Notes under the pieces: model-generated
What the model was told of the DNA's origin: nothing
The model's database searches: none
What the model saw: the letters and a program-made list of their open reading frames with translations, nothing else
Program-made: the position numbers and the translations under genes
In this document: piece by piece, positions 15,651 to 24,606 of the stretch
How the letters are laid out: the number at the start of each line of letters is the position of its first letter
Position numbering within the stretch: the first letter of the stretch is position 1
NCBI GenBank assembly: GCA_964420125.1
Contig: CAYQQQ010000012.1
Location: 73,442 to 137,441, forward strand
DNA from: CAYQQQ01 sp964420125
GTDB taxonomy: Bacteria; Actinomycetota; Acidimicrobiia; Acidimicrobiales; Microtrichaceae
Direction: 5' to 3'
DNA: 64,000 nt

Positions 15651-17203
15651 GCCACCACGTCGCCAGCGATCGAGACCTCGGAGATCTCGACACGATGGCC
15701 CCCGTCACCCTCGCCGAGGTCGGTGATCCACAGCAGGATCGCGTCGGCTCGCGTCCCCGCGAGCTCGACGGTGAGCGGGCCGCGCACATCGGTGAAGGCG
15801 ACGACGTCCTGGGAGCCGATCTGTCGAGGTGCGCCACCTTCGAGGAGTCGGATCTCTCCCGACCATCCGTTGGTCGAGCCATCGATCGCGATCGTCCTCA
15901 GCTCCGACGCTGCGCTCAGGTTCATCATGAGGCCCACGCCCTCTTTGGAGCCGAAGAAGTCCGGGGCGTCGTAGGTCTCCGTCCTCCACGCGGTCCTCGG
16001 GTCCCCGTCCACCGCCGCGCCGACCAGGTCGTCGTTCTCCCCCGGCGTACCGGAGCCGTTGGGATCGAAGGTCGACACCTGGGCGATGGTCGCGTCGTCG
16101 CTGGAGATCACCGCCGTCGTCGTGGTCGGGCTCGAGGGATCTTCCGCCGTCGTGCGGCGGAGGAGCAGACCGGCGACGATCAGTGCGGTGCCCACCAGCA
16201 CGATCGTCAGAGCAGGCAACAACCAGCGTCGCTCGGAGCGACCGAAGCTCGTCGTGGGCGGGTCGGGTTCGACGAAGGGATCCAGCACGCGCCGGGCCTC
16301 GTTGTCGTCGGCGGCCCAGCGCAGCGCCGCCCGGAACGCTGCGGCGTCGACGAAGCGGGCCGCAGGATCACGACGCAGGGCGCGCTGGATGGCCTCGGCG
16401 AGTCCGGCGGGGATGTCCGCGCGCAGCAGCCGAGGGTCGAGAGGATCCGTGTGCAGGCGGGCCAACGCCACCGCGGCGCCGCTGTCCCCGTCGAACGGCA
16501 CGCGACCGGTGAGGCACTCGTAGAGCACGATCCCCAGGGCGTAGAGGTCCGCCCTGCCGTCGACCGATCCCTGTGTCAGCTGCTCGGGGGCCAGGTAGGA
16601 GGCCGTACCCAGCAACGTGCCCTGCGTGGTGAGCTCGGTGTGGTCGTCGGCCTTGGCGATGCCGAAGTCGGCGACCTTCACGCGGCCGTCGGTGCACAGC
16701 AGGATGTTCGACGGCTTGATGTCCCGGTGCACGAGCCCTGCGGCGTGGGCGGCTTCGAGCGCGTCCAGGAGCCGGAAGCCGATGCGCTGCACGCTCTCGA
16801 CGTCGAGCGTCCCGCGTTCGTCGAGCACCTGACGAAGGGTCCGGGCATCGAGGAGCTCCATCACGATCGCCTCGTGGGCGCCGTCGGAGCAGGTGTCGTA
16901 GATCCCCACGATGCCGGGGTGGCTCAGTCGTGCCGCGGCGATCGCCTCCTGGCGGAACCGACGAACGAACTGCTCGTCGTCGGCCAGGTGCGGATGGAGG
17001 ACCTTCACCGCCACCCTGCGTCCGAGGATCTCGTCGGTGGCCTCCCACACCTGGGCCATCCCACCGGCGCCCAGCAGCTCCGTCAACCGGTACCGGGACG
17101 CGACCGTGGTGCCGGCGCCCAGCAGCGCGCTCGGAGCGTCGGGGATCGTCACGTCGATCTGTTCCGTCTCGGTCGGCCCGTGCGAGCCGTGCGCGTCACC
17201 CAC
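15647..17203 (-). CDS. Receptor Ser/Thr protein kinase with extracellular discoidin-like domain
   Basis: Hanks-type kinase of about 518 residues. The N-terminal catalytic domain looks intact: GAGGMAQVW glycine loop, AVKV lysine near residue 67, HRDIKPSN at 159–166, DFG at 179–181 and the GTASYLAPE activation segment. One membrane helix lies near 327–348. A ~150-residue outer domain follows, with a carbohydrate-binding (discoidin/NPCBM-like) pattern including AAVDGDPRTAWRTE. At this locus M. tuberculosis Rv3910 carries MurJ fused to an inactive kinase and a similar outer domain; here MurJ is absent. GTG at 17203 is chosen because TACCGT lies eight bases upstream; TTG at 17212 is an alternative. 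Confidence 0.88.
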   Translation of the reverse strand: MGDAHGSHGPTETEQIDVTIPDAPSALLGAGTTVASRYRLTELLGAGGMAQVWEATDEILGRRVAVKVLHPHLADDEQFVRRFRQEAIAAARLSHPGIVGIYDTCSDGAHEAIVMELLDARTLRQVLDERGTLDVESVQRIGFRLLDALEAAHAAGLVHRDIKPSNILLCTDGRVKVADFGIAKADDHTELTTQGTLLGTASYLAPEQLTQGSVDGRADLYALGIVLYECLTGRVPFDGDSGAAVALARLHTDPLDPRLLRADIPAGLAEAIQRALRRDPAARFVDAAAFRAALRWAADDNEARRVLDPFVEPDPPTTSFGRSERRWLLPALTIVLVGTALIVAGLLLRRTTAEDPSSPTTTTAVISSDDATIAQVSTFDPNGSGTPGENDDLVGAAVDGDPRTAWRTETYDAPDFFGSKEGVGLMMNLSAASELRTIAIDGSTNGWSGEIRLLEGGAPRQIGSQDVVAFTDVRGPLTVELAGTRADAILLWITDLGEGDGGHRVEISEVSIAGDVVA

Positions 17204-17211
17204 CCCAGCCA

Positions 17212-17217
17212 ACGGTA
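17212..17217 (-). promoter_or_regulatory. Leaderless –10 of the kinase–sigM operon
   Basis: TACCGT on the minus strand, eight bases before GTG at 17203; it decides the start chosen for the kinase. Confidence 0.5.
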
Positions 17218-17259
17218 CTCCCGGCGACCACTCGCCTGATCACCATCCAGGCTCCTCGG

Positions 17260-19314
17260 TCACGAGCCGCTGTCGTGGAGGCTGCGCCGCCGCCGGCGGT
17301 GCGTGTGGATCCACCACAGCCCCAGGAAGCACAACGACACCACCGACAGGGCGGCGCCGACACCCGAGACGGACGAGGAGCGGACGGTGACGGTGGACTC
17401 GGGGAGGCGAAGCAGGCCGTCCGGAGAGCTCAGCTCGATCCGCAGCAGCGACGATCCCGGCGCCCGCACGACGACGGGGACCTCGATCAGGTTCTCCCCG
17501 GGGACGAGGGTGATCTCGGCGACCTCGCCGGCGGGGAAGTCCAGGCGGGCCGAGCGTGTCCGCATGACGAGGCGAACGTCCGTGGCGAGGCCGTTGCGGA
17601 TGCGAAGCGGGATGGTCCCGGTGCGGGAGGCGAGCACGACGGTTCGAGATCTCGGAGGCTCGATCTCGTCCAACCTGGCGTCGATCTGCGCGTCGACACC
17701 GCTCCACATCTGTGCGCGCTGGGCGTCGTCCACGAACAGCGCCGGCGCCTGGTCGTTCACCAGGTCCCAGGTGATCGCCTCTGGGTCCTCGGACGAGGTC
17801 ATCGACCGGTACCCGTCCACCCGAGCGCCGACGGCGTCGGTGCGGGCCACCACCGCCCGGTAGTCGGCCGCGTCGCGTGGGCGGAGGCGAGCTTCCAGGG
17901 GCACGCCGTCTCGCGCGGTGGCACCGGGGAAGGGCCGTAGCTGCAGCGGACCGCTCCCCACCAGCGCACCGGTGAGCACCTCCAGCGTCTCGGCGGAGGC
18001 ACCTGGCGGCACGACGATCGTCGCCACCACCCCCGGAAACGGGGTGTCGGGCTGGGCGGTGGCATCGAACCAGTCGGCCATGAGCCGGGTCGTGAGGCGG
18101 TTGGCCACGAGCGCCGGGTCGGTGGTGGCGTCGAGCAGCTCCCGGGTCCAGGTGGCGTCGAAGGACGACACCGTGAGCCCTGCGGGCTCCGCGAGGGAGA
18201 ACACCCTCGAGGTGTTGGGCACCTCGGGATCTCGGACGTCGAAGCGGTCCGACGACATCACCAGATGGCGGATCCCCAGGTCTCGCAGGGCGGTGGCCGC
18301 GGCCGCGTCCACCGTGTCGTCGAGCACCCAGATCGACGGGTCCACCGATCGCTGCAGCGAGCCGGCGATCACGGCGTCGCCCACCGCGACCTGGCGCGAC
18401 AGCTCCGGTCCACCCGTCTCGGTCAACCCGGTCGCATCGACCCTGACGTAGCTCTGGCGTGCGAACGTCCATCCCGAGCGCATCGCGGTGGCGAGGAACT
18501 CCGCATCGGCGGGGTCTCCCGAGAGCCGGAGGCCTTCGAGGGTGTTGGGACGGAGTGCGACCGTGAGCGGCAGCGAGCCGAGGTCCCCGAGGAGCTCCTG
18601 GAGCGCGGACACCGAGACCAACTCGTTGGCTCCGATGTCGCTGGCCCCTGCCGGATCCAGTGCCGGACCGGAGTCGATGCTGGTGACGAGTTGGACGGCG
18701 GTCACCGCTGGCTGGTCGTCACGGCCGCTGGGCGTCGTGACGGGGAGCCGGTTGAGGAACACCACGGAGGACCACAGCGGCTCACCGGTGGACGACATCA
18801 GCTCCAGGGTCACGGGGTGGATACCGGGGGTCGGGATCAGCAGCCGGGTCTCGGGTCCGGGTCCGGAGCGGACGGGGAGGTCGAGCCCCAGTCCCTGGCG
18901 CGGGTCCCCCAGGAGCAGCACGGGGAACTCCTGGGGCTCCTGCAGCACGTCCTCGCCGGCACCTTCGGAGAGCACGTCGTCCACCGACCTCAGCAGATCG
19001 CCGGGCTCCGTGGCGTTCAGTCGCTGGTGGATCGTGATCCGGAACCGGGCGTCCAGCGGGACGGTGGCACTGGGTGCGAAGCGGACCTCGAAGGTGCCGT
19101 CGGCGTCGACCCATGGACTCGCCGCGTCGATGCGGAGGACCTCGTCGGAGGACGTCGTGATGGGCGGCTGCGCCTCCACCGCAGCGGCGTTCGTAGGTGC
19201 GGCCGGCACCGCGGCGAGCAGCAGCGCACCCATGATCAGCACCATCGCCGTGACCGTCCGTCGGGCCCTGAGTTGCCGACCACCTGAGCGCGCCTCCGCC
19301 GAGTCCGCGCTCAA
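17260..19314 (-). CDS. DUF6049 family secreted/membrane protein
   Basis: Large exported protein of unknown function found beside the MviN/kinase gene in Actinobacteria (Rv3909 in M. tuberculosis). It has an N-terminal signal-like segment (MVLIMGALLLAAVPAAPTNA), a long extracytoplasmic region of beta-rich and hydrolase-fold-like sequence, and one C-terminal helix (GVGAALSVVSLCFLGLWWI) with a basic tail. The TTG at 19314 overlaps the stop of the upstream acetyltransferase (TTGA), with GGGAG five bases before it, so coupling is likely. ATG at 19245 is the alternative. Length is about 684 residues. Confidence 0.78.
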   Translation of the reverse strand: MSADSAEARSGGRQLRARRTVTAMVLIMGALLLAAVPAAPTNAAAVEAQPPITTSSDEVLRIDAASPWVDADGTFEVRFAPSATVPLDARFRITIHQRLNATEPGDLLRSVDDVLSEGAGEDVLQEPQEFPVLLLGDPRQGLGLDLPVRSGPGPETRLLIPTPGIHPVTLELMSSTGEPLWSSVVFLNRLPVTTPSGRDDQPAVTAVQLVTSIDSGPALDPAGASDIGANELVSVSALQELLGDLGSLPLTVALRPNTLEGLRLSGDPADAEFLATAMRSGWTFARQSYVRVDATGLTETGGPELSRQVAVGDAVIAGSLQRSVDPSIWVLDDTVDAAAATALRDLGIRHLVMSSDRFDVRDPEVPNTSRVFSLAEPAGLTVSSFDATWTRELLDATTDPALVANRLTTRLMADWFDATAQPDTPFPGVVATIVVPPGASAETLEVLTGALVGSGPLQLRPFPGATARDGVPLEARLRPRDAADYRAVVARTDAVGARVDGYRSMTSSEDPEAITWDLVNDQAPALFVDDAQRAQMWSGVDAQIDARLDEIEPPRSRTVVLASRTGTIPLRIRNGLATDVRLVMRTRSARLDFPAGEVAEITLVPGENLIEVPVVVRAPGSSLLRIELSSPDGLLRLPESTVTVRSSSVSGVGAALSVVSLCFLGLWWIHTHRRRRRSLHDSGS

Positions 19315-20027
19315 CTGGTCTCCCACAGCAGCACCACCATGTCGTTGGGTGTGGGACGGAAGCCGAGGTGCTCGTAGAGCGACAGCGCCGTCGTGTTGGA
19401 CACCTGGGTGTTCACGAACACCGCCGCGACCCGTCGCCTCGCGCACCATCGGAGTCCGTCGAGGGTGAGCGCTGTGCCGACGCCCTTGCCCCAGTGGTCG
19501 GGACCGGTGGCGAGGCGCTGCAGGAACCCCTGGGTCCCACTTCGTCCGGTGACGGCGTAGCCGACCAGCTCGCCGGAGATCTCTGCGACCCTGAACCGGC
19601 TCGACGGGGTGGCCGAGCGGGCATCGGCGAGCCCTCCTTCGTCCATCCGCCAGAACGGGGGAAAGGCCGCGGCGTCGAGGGCCAGGCACGGGGGTCGGTC
19701 TCCGCGCCGACCCCTCCGAAGGCGGATCGAATCGTCCGGCTCCACCGGTGCCCGCACATCGGAGAGGTCGTGGGTGAGCACCACGAGGCGGTCGCGCTCC
19801 ACGAAGCCGGCGGCGAGGAACGCGGGTGCCTCGGAGGAGTCCAGCGCAGAGGTGAGCACCGCTCGGTAGCCGAGGGATCGGACCTGCTCGACGCATCGGT
19901 GCAGCTCGTCGACGGTGGGCGAGACGGGGCTGGGGACCAGGCTGACGTGCGCGATGTCGGCATCGGCATGCCACGGTCCGACTCTGACGCGCTGTCGTCC
20001 GATGGTGAGCGTTCGTCGGATGGTCAT
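19311..20027 (-). CDS. GNAT family N-acetyltransferase
   Basis: The 238-residue protein has a poorly conserved N-terminal half and a C-terminal GNAT fold. The acetyl-CoA loop reads ATGPDHWGKGVGTAL (the Q/RxxGxG/A pattern), followed by VNTQVSNTTALSLYEHLGFRP, the standard motif B. The substrate cannot be read from sequence. The ATG at 20027 is used because the product then starts at a sensible N-terminus; a much longer open frame upstream is antisense to the HDAC-like and pcnA genes. It precedes and is translationally coupled to the DUF6049 gene. Confidence 0.82.
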   Translation of the reverse strand: MTIRRTLTIGRQRVRVGPWHADADIAHVSLVPSPVSPTVDELHRCVEQVRSLGYRAVLTSALDSSEAPAFLAAGFVERDRLVVLTHDLSDVRAPVEPDDSIRLRRGRRGDRPPCLALDAAAFPPFWRMDEGGLADARSATPSSRFRVAEISGELVGYAVTGRSGTQGFLQRLATGPDHWGKGVGTALTLDGLRWCARRRVAAVFVNTQVSNTTALSLYEHLGFRPTPNDMVVLLWETS

Positions 20028-20243
20028 GACCGGCGCGGGAGTCCTCTCGCTGCCTTGTTGGGCCGGTCCCGGCCGCAGAGCCACAGGATAGGTCGGGTGG
20101 CGATTCCTCCCGGCTACCCGCGCTACCCCTGCGGGCGCGAGCGGAGAGAGAGCGCCGGCTGTGGTCGGTCGCTCGCCTCGCGTGCTGTGCCCGCAAGGCC
20201 CCCCGGCCCTCTCGTTGGGGGCTCCGCCGACCGGCGCAGCCTC

Positions 20244-20249
20244 TAACGT
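20244..20249 (+). promoter_or_regulatory. Leaderless –10 of the HDAC-like gene
   Basis: TAACGT, six bases before the ATG at 20256; no ribosome site is visible. Confidence 0.5.
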
Positions 20250-20255
20250 GGCCGG

Positions 20256-21260
<1,005 letters not shown>

Positions 21261-21320
21261 GGGGCTCGATCGCCGGGGTGCGCACAGGTGCCGCGGGCGA
21301 GGGGTCGTGGGAGCGGCGGG

Positions 21321-21326
21321 TACCCT
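21321..21326 (+). promoter_or_regulatory. Leaderless –10 of pcnA
   Basis: TACCCT, six bases before the GTG at 21333. Confidence 0.55.
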
Positions 21327-21332
21327 TCGGCC

Positions 21333-22748
21333 GTGATCCCCGAGCGAGCGCGAGCCCTGATCGAGCAGGTGGACCCGCTGAGCCGCGCGTTCGGGGCGGC
21401 CGGGTACCGGCTCTTCCTCGTCGGGGGCGTGGTGCGCGACCTGTTCGTGCCCGGCGCCGGCCACGAGGGCGAGGACGTCGATCTCACCACCGACGCCCCA
21501 CCCGAGGTGGTTCGCGGGTTGATGGCGCCCGTCGCCGAGTCCATCTGGACCCAGGGGGAGCGCTTCGGCACGATCGGAGCGCAGGTCGGGGGCCGATCGA
21601 TGGAGGTCACCACCCACCGGGCCGAGGTGTACGACCCCGACAGCCGCAAGCCCCGGGTCGAGTTCCGTGGCACGGACCTGGCGATGGACCTCCAGCGCCG
21701 GGACTTCACCGTGAACGCCATGGCCCTGGAGGTCACGGCCGCGGAGCCCCGATTGATCGACCCCTTCGGGGGCTTCGAGGACCTCCAGGCCCATCGGCTC
21801 CGCACCCCGATGGCTCCGGGGGTCTCCTTCGACGACGATCCCCTGCGCATGATGCGGGCTGCCCGATTCATCGCCCGCCTTCACCTGCAGCCCGACCCGG
21901 CGCTGGTGGAAGCGGTGCTCGCGGGGGCCGAGCGCCTGCACATCGTGTCGGCGGAGCGCGTCCGCGACGAGCTGTGCAAGCTCGTCATGGTGGAGGATCC
22001 CACCGATGGGTTGCGGTTCTTCGTGGAGAGCGGCCTGGCCGGCGTCGTGCTCCCCGAGCTCCCGGCGATGCGGCTCGAGCAGGATCCGATCCACCGACAC
22101 AAGGACGTGCTCACCCACACCGTCGCGGTCGTCGCAAGGGCGCCGCGGGTGCTGAAGGTCCGCCTCGCCGCGCTGTTCCACGACGTCGGCAAGCCACGGA
22201 CCAGGGCGCTCGGGCCCCGCGGGGTCTCCTTCCACCACCACGAGGTCGTCGGCGCCCGGATGACCCGCCACCGGATGCAGGAGCTCCGCTTCTCCAACGA
22301 GATGGTGGATGACGTGACCGAGCTGGTCAGGCTGCACCTTCGGCTGCACACCTACCAGCTCGGATGGACCGACTCCGCCGTGCGTCGCTTCGTCCGCGAC
22401 GCCGGTCCGCTGCTCGAGGAGCTGCTGGCGCTCACCCGGGCGGACTGCACCACTCGGAACCGTCGGCGGGCGGAGGCGCTGGAGCGCCGCATCGACGAGC
22501 TGGAAGACCGCATCGAGCAGCTCCGTGCCCAGGAGGAGCTGGCGGCGATGCGCCCGGACCTCGACGGTCGACAGGTGATGGCGCACCTCGGGATCCCGGG
22601 GGGTCCGGAGGTCGGCCAGGCGCTGTCGCACCTCCTCGAGCTGCGCCTGGAGGAGGGTCCCCTCGGGGAGGCGCGCGCCTACGAGGAGCTCGACCGCTGG
22701 TGGGCGGCGCGTCGGCCCACGACGGAGCAGGACGACCTGTCGGGGTAG
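21333..22748 (+). CDS. pcnA: CCA tRNA nucleotidyltransferase with HD domain
   Basis: Adds or repairs the 3' CCA of tRNAs. The class II nucleotidyltransferase head has LVGGVVRDLF and GEDVDLTTDAPPEV (catalytic carboxylates), then RRDFTVNAMAL and RMMRAARFIARL. A C-terminal HD phosphohydrolase domain follows (HKDVLTHT, ALFHDVGKP, FHHHEVVGA). GTG at 21333 is preferred: TACCCT lies six bases upstream and the product begins at the normal family N-terminus. M. tuberculosis pcnA (Rv3907c) lies in the same neighbourhood. Length is 471 residues. Confidence 0.94.
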   Translation: MIPERARALIEQVDPLSRAFGAAGYRLFLVGGVVRDLFVPGAGHEGEDVDLTTDAPPEVVRGLMAPVAESIWTQGERFGTIGAQVGGRSMEVTTHRAEVYDPDSRKPRVEFRGTDLAMDLQRRDFTVNAMALEVTAAEPRLIDPFGGFEDLQAHRLRTPMAPGVSFDDDPLRMMRAARFIARLHLQPDPALVEAVLAGAERLHIVSAERVRDELCKLVMVEDPTDGLRFFVESGLAGVVLPELPAMRLEQDPIHRHKDVLTHTVAVVARAPRVLKVRLAALFHDVGKPRTRALGPRGVSFHHHEVVGARMTRHRMQELRFSNEMVDDVTELVRLHLRLHTYQLGWTDSAVRRFVRDAGPLLEELLALTRADCTTRNRRRAEALERRIDELEDRIEQLRAQEELAAMRPDLDGRQVMAHLGIPGGPEVGQALSHLLELRLEEGPLGEARAYEELDRWWAARRPTTEQDDLSG

Positions 22749-22798
22749 CGTGCGTGCTGGTGGTCAACCCGCCGTCCCACGAACCCGGAGGAGCAGCC

Positions 22799-23227
22799 AT
22801 GGACGAGATCATCGTCGGGGTCGACGGCTCGGAGAACTCGCTGGATGCGCTGCGCTGGGCGGCCGCAGAAGCACGGTTGCGGGGTTGTCCCCTGCGCATC
22901 GTCGGCACCTTCACGACGCCCATCATGAGCACGGGCTACGAGGTGGCCGTTCCCGACCCGTCGGACCTCGAGGCCGCGTCCACCACGATGCTCGAAGCGG
23001 CGGTCGACCAGGTGCGCTCAGCGGGCGAGCTCGACGGTGTGGACGCCAGCGTGGAGGTCGTCGAGGGCCATGCCGGGGAGCGATTGATCTCGCTGTCGCG
23101 CGAGGCCGTGCTGCTGGTGGTGGGATCCCGGGGCCACGGTGGGTTCATGGGGTTGCTGCTGGGCTCGGTGACGACCTACGTGGTCAACCACGCCGAGTGC
23201 CCGGTCGTGGTGGTGCGACACCCCTGA
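22799..23227 (+). CDS. Universal stress protein (UspA family)
   Basis: The 142-residue protein has a single Usp domain: IIVGVDGSENSLDALRWA at the start, and the ATP-binding signature GSRGHGGFMGLLLGSVTTYV with the closing CPVVVVR. That GxxGxxxxxxGS pattern places it among the ATP-binding Usp group. Target and trigger are unknown. It has a clear GGAGGAG ribosome site at 22787–22793 and stands alone between pcnA and a convergent methyltransferase. Confidence 0.93.
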   Translation: MDEIIVGVDGSENSLDALRWAAAEARLRGCPLRIVGTFTTPIMSTGYEVAVPDPSDLEAASTTMLEAAVDQVRSAGELDGVDASVEVVEGHAGERLISLSREAVLLVVGSRGHGGFMGLLLGSVTTYVVNHAECPVVVVRHP

Positions 23228-23272
23228 GGGTGCCGCGGCCGATCGGGAGCAGCGTTCGGCCCGGGGCCGGGC

Positions 23273-24082
23273 TCAGGTCCCGACCTTCCGCCCACGTAGG
23301 ACGACCGAGGGCGGCACCCAGGCGTCGAGCTCGCTGCGATGTGCGCTCCAGCTGTCCGGCTCGGGTCGGGGTTCCAGCACCGTGTCGACTCGGAAGTTGG
23401 CCCGCTGCAGGGAGGTGAAGACCGCGGAGATCTGGTGGACGTGGGCCACGCCCTCGTCGCCCGCCACGTGCCATGCCAGCGGGTGGTCGACCCAGAAGGA
23501 CCTGGAGAGCCACGGGCTCGCCTGCTCTTCGGGATCCCACTCGAGCATCGATGCCATGGGGTGGGGCAGCGAGATCACCAGCGGCGCGTCCGGCACCATC
23601 ACCCGGTGCAGCTGGCGGAACACACGCCCCAGATCCTGCACCTGGGCCAGCGAGTAGACGGCGAGGGCGGCATCCACGCTGTCGGCCCGCACGAAGGCCA
23701 GGTCCGCCAGGTCGCAGTGGTGGAACTCGACCTTGACCTCCGCCAGGTCCGCAGCGTGGCGGGCGCGGGTCAACCGGGCCGTCGAGGGGTCGACGGCGGT
23801 CACCCGGGCGCCAGCGCGAGCGAGGGCGACGGAGCTCGCGCCCGCTCCACAGCCGAGGTCGAGCACGCGGCGCCCCTCCAGCGGACCGACCAGTCGCAGG
23901 AGCGCGTCGTCGTCGAGCGCCGGTCCGAACCGCACCCGTGACCTACCGGAGTCGTCGCCGTGGGGAAAGCTGGCCGGCGGCAGGGAGGGCGGCCCGTCGG
24001 CCTCCACGAGGGTGGGCTTTCGCGAGAGGTTGCCCGCAGAGGGGTGGCGACGTGGCTCGCCGGCGGTGGTGGTTCCGGCCAT
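23273..24082 (-). CDS. SAM-dependent class I methyltransferase
   Basis: The 269-residue protein has a Rossmann-like methyltransferase core: VLDLGCGAGASSVALARAG (motif I), VTAVDPSTARL (acidic loop) and DAALAVYSLAQVQDLGRVFRQ (post-motif II, Methyltransf_11 type). The first ~55 residues are low in complexity, and the C-terminal part probably shapes the substrate pocket. No neighbour suggests a substrate. The start at 24082 has no clear ribosome site; it is divergent from the DUF5318 gene across about 80 bp. Confidence 0.8.
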   Translation of the reverse strand: MAGTTTAGEPRRHPSAGNLSRKPTLVEADGPPSLPPASFPHGDDSGRSRVRFGPALDDDALLRLVGPLEGRRVLDLGCGAGASSVALARAGARVTAVDPSTARLTRARHAADLAEVKVEFHHCDLADLAFVRADSVDAALAVYSLAQVQDLGRVFRQLHRVMVPDAPLVISLPHPMASMLEWDPEEQASPWLSRSFWVDHPLAWHVAGDEGVAHVHQISAVFTSLQRANFRVDTVLEPRPEPDSWSAHRSELDAWVPPSVVLRGRKVGT

Positions 24083-24145
24083 GGATGAAGTCTGGCGGAC
24101 CGCACCGTCAGGGTCGCGGACCCCACAAGGGCCCCATGGTGGCGG

Positions 24146-24151
24146 TACCCT
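24146..24151 (+). promoter_or_regulatory. Leaderless –10 of the DUF5318 gene
   Basis: TACCCT, eight bases before the GTG at 24160; it argues against the earlier ATG at 24136. Confidence 0.55.
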
Positions 24152-24159
24152 CTGGGCCC

Positions 24160-24594
24160 GTGCCGTTCCTCCAACCGGAGCAGCCGGGCCGAGAGGGCCC
24201 CACGCCGGGCAGCGTCGACTACCGCTTCGCCCGCCGGCAGCTGCTGCACCGATACCGTTCCGGCGAGCTCACCCGGGAGGACGTGTGCGACGCGCAGCCG
24301 GAGCTGCTGCGGGTCGGAACCCACTGCTCCCGCAAGGCGACTGCTCCTTGTCCGGTCTGTGGCGACTCCAGCCTCCGCCTCGTGCAGTTCGTGTTCGGGC
24401 CCCGGCTCCCCGCCGGAGGGAGGGTGGTCGAGAGCCGCGCCGACATGGTTCGGTTGGCGGAGCGGTACCGGAACCAGGAGTCGGCACGCGCCTACACGGT
24501 CGAGGTCTGCCTGGGATGCAGGTGGAACCACCTCCTGCGCGTGGAGCCGATCGCTGCGGCGATCCCCCGAAGCGGGCGAAGGGTCGGTGGCTGA
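24160..24594 (+). CDS. DUF5318 family protein
   Basis: Actinobacterial conserved protein that sits just before a class A PBP gene (Rv0049–ponA1 in M. tuberculosis). The 144-residue product has the region VDYRFARRQLLHRYRSGELT, a CPVCG knuckle and a second CLGCRW knuckle, together a probable zinc-binding site. Function is unknown; the conserved pairing suggests a link to cell-wall synthesis. GTG at 24160 is chosen because TACCCT (24146–24151) lies eight bases upstream, a leaderless arrangement. ATG at 24136 would lie upstream of that promoter. Confidence 0.83.
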   Translation: MPFLQPEQPGREGPTPGSVDYRFARRQLLHRYRSGELTREDVCDAQPELLRVGTHCSRKATAPCPVCGDSSLRLVQFVFGPRLPAGGRVVESRADMVRLAERYRNQESARAYTVEVCLGCRWNHLLRVEPIAAAIPRSGRRVGG

Positions 24595-24606
24595 GAACCC
24601 GCCAGG

